This document shows positions 63,435-64,000 of a stretch of 64,000 bases of DNA, one piece after another. This DNA comes from an uncultured Litoreibacter sp. (GTDB taxonomy: Bacteria; Pseudomonadota; Alphaproteobacteria; Rhodobacterales; Rhodobacteraceae), in NCBI GenBank assembly GCA_947493265.1, contig CANLQL010000001.1, forward strand, positions 558,001-622,000, read 5' to 3'. Numbering within the stretch: position 1 is the first letter of the stretch; each line of letters starts with the position of its first letter. The position numbers and the translations under genes were made by a program. The notes beneath the pieces are model-generated. The model was not told where the DNA came from. It ran no database searches and saw only the letters and a list, made by a program, of their open reading frames with translations.

Positions 63435-64000
63435 ATGTCCAGAGTTGCTCTCGTCACCGGCGGATCACGCGGTATCGGCGCTGCTATTTCAAAAGCCTTG
63501 CAAGCCGACGGTCACGCTGTCGCAGCGACCTATGCGGGAAACGATGAAAAAGCCGCTGCATTCACCGCGGAAACCGGGATCAAAACCTACAAATGGGACG
63601 TCGCGGATTACGCAGCGTGCGCAGAGGGCATCGCGCAGGTCGAAGGCGACCTTGGCCCGATCGATATTCTGGTGAACAACGCAGGCATCACGCGCGACGC
63701 GCCATTCCACAAAATGAGCCCTGAGCAGTGGAAAGAGGTGATGGACACCAACCTTTCCGGTGTTTTCAACATGACCCATCCTGTCTGGCCCGGAATGCGC
63801 GAGCGTAAGTTTGGTCGTGTCATCACGATCTCTTCAATCAACGGTCAAAAAGGCCAATTCGCGCAGGCAAACTATGCCGCTGCGAAAGCGGGTGACATTG
63901 GGTTCACCAAAGCGCTGGCGCAAGAAGGCGCGCGGGCTGGCATCACTGTGAACGTGATCGCGCCGGGCTATATCAATACTGAAATGATGAGCACGATCCC
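63435..64000 (+). CDS. phaB: Acetoacetyl-CoA reductase, partial at window edge
   Basis: First 188 residues of an SDR that reduces acetoacetyl-CoA to 3-hydroxybutyryl-CoA with NADPH. TGGSRGIG cofactor loop, NNAG, SSINGQKGQFAQANYAAAK with catalytic Ser, Tyr and Lys all intact. AGGAGGA seven bases before ATG 63435. About 50 residues are expected beyond the window. Unlike the other two SDRs here this one is fully canonical. Confidence 0.95.
   Translation, partial: MSRVALVTGGSRGIGAAISKALQADGHAVAATYAGNDEKAAAFTAETGIKTYKWDVADYAACAEGIAQVEGDLGPIDILVNNAGITRDAPFHKMSPEQWKEVMDTNLSGVFNMTHPVWPGMRERKFGRVITISSINGQKGQFAQANYAAAKAGDIGFTKALAQEGARAGITVNVIAPGYINTEMMSTI

Noticed and set aside
1-64000. CRISPR array, prophage, IS element or defence island
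   Set aside because: No direct repeat arrays, transposase, integrase, capsid or restriction genes were found; all larger frames are core functions.

Overview
The window looks like ordinary chromosomal backbone of a marine Rhodobacterales (Roseobacter-group) alphaproteobacterium. The signs are the gene content and order: an SDR gene ahead of uvrC-pgsA-moaD-moaE, divergent ubiA and rsmE, pyrB followed by a dihydroorotase-like gene and plsY, ffs followed by dnaX-ybaB-recR, a stand-alone aa3-oxidase subunit IV, a DUF1013 (TrcR) regulator, yejABEF and phaAB. Codon use and base composition look even throughout. I see no phage, transposase, IS end, CRISPR array, toxin-antitoxin pair or genomic island.

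Layout. 1-4.2 kb: a class III aminotransferase diverges from a tightly coupled operon of S49 protease, a small zinc-ribbon protein, a Ca/Na antiporter and a degenerate SDR. 4.2-7.8 kb: an AT-rich 338-base leader, then uvrC, pgsA, moaD and moaE. 7.8-14 kb: OmpA-type protein and partner, ubiA diverging from rsmE, and gshA. 13.8-17.1 kb (minus): pyrB, inactive-looking dihydroorotase, plsY, DUF805. 17.2-23.5 kb: an unusual family-4-like uracil-DNA glycosylase, moaB and a two-gene RND efflux system. 23.5-31 kb: DsbD-N protein, AlgH-like protein, tsaC, an acyl-CoA dehydrogenase/MBL hydrolase/DUF6173 operon, a 44-residue cytochrome oxidase subunit, a lipoprotein, rpsU and a COQ9 homologue. 31-38 kb: RNase T2, TrcR, CpdB, a second degenerate SDR, RsmC, ClpS and a HAD phosphatase. 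38-41 kb (minus): ffs, dnaX, ybaB, recR. 41-44 kb: nudC, SRPBCC protein, pheA, membrane cytochrome c. 44.2-50 kb: peptide ABC importer yejABEF. 50-58 kb: DacC-type carboxypeptidase with SPOR, then a haem cluster (hemF, hemE, hemC) interrupted by an MscS channel, then a FAD-linked oxidase. 58-64 kb: a CAU-anticodon tRNA, leuCD, tag, an EAL protein, phaA and the start of phaB.

How the genes fit together: the window serves DNA repair (uvrC, UDG, recR, tag), replication (dnaX), molybdopterin synthesis (moaB, moaD, moaE), haem and ubiquinone synthesis, respiration, phospholipid synthesis (pgsA, plsY), pyrimidine, leucine and phenylalanine synthesis, peptide uptake and PHB synthesis. I did not find a convincing undescribed system. 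The most useful leads are: a perfect CtrA box in front of an EAL gene that lacks one conserved residue; a palindrome overlapping a predicted phaB promoter; a structured intergenic RNA candidate after the COQ9 gene; a 16-bp palindrome in front of trcR; three enzyme-family genes that have lost catalytic residues; and a UDG lacking its iron-sulfur ligands.
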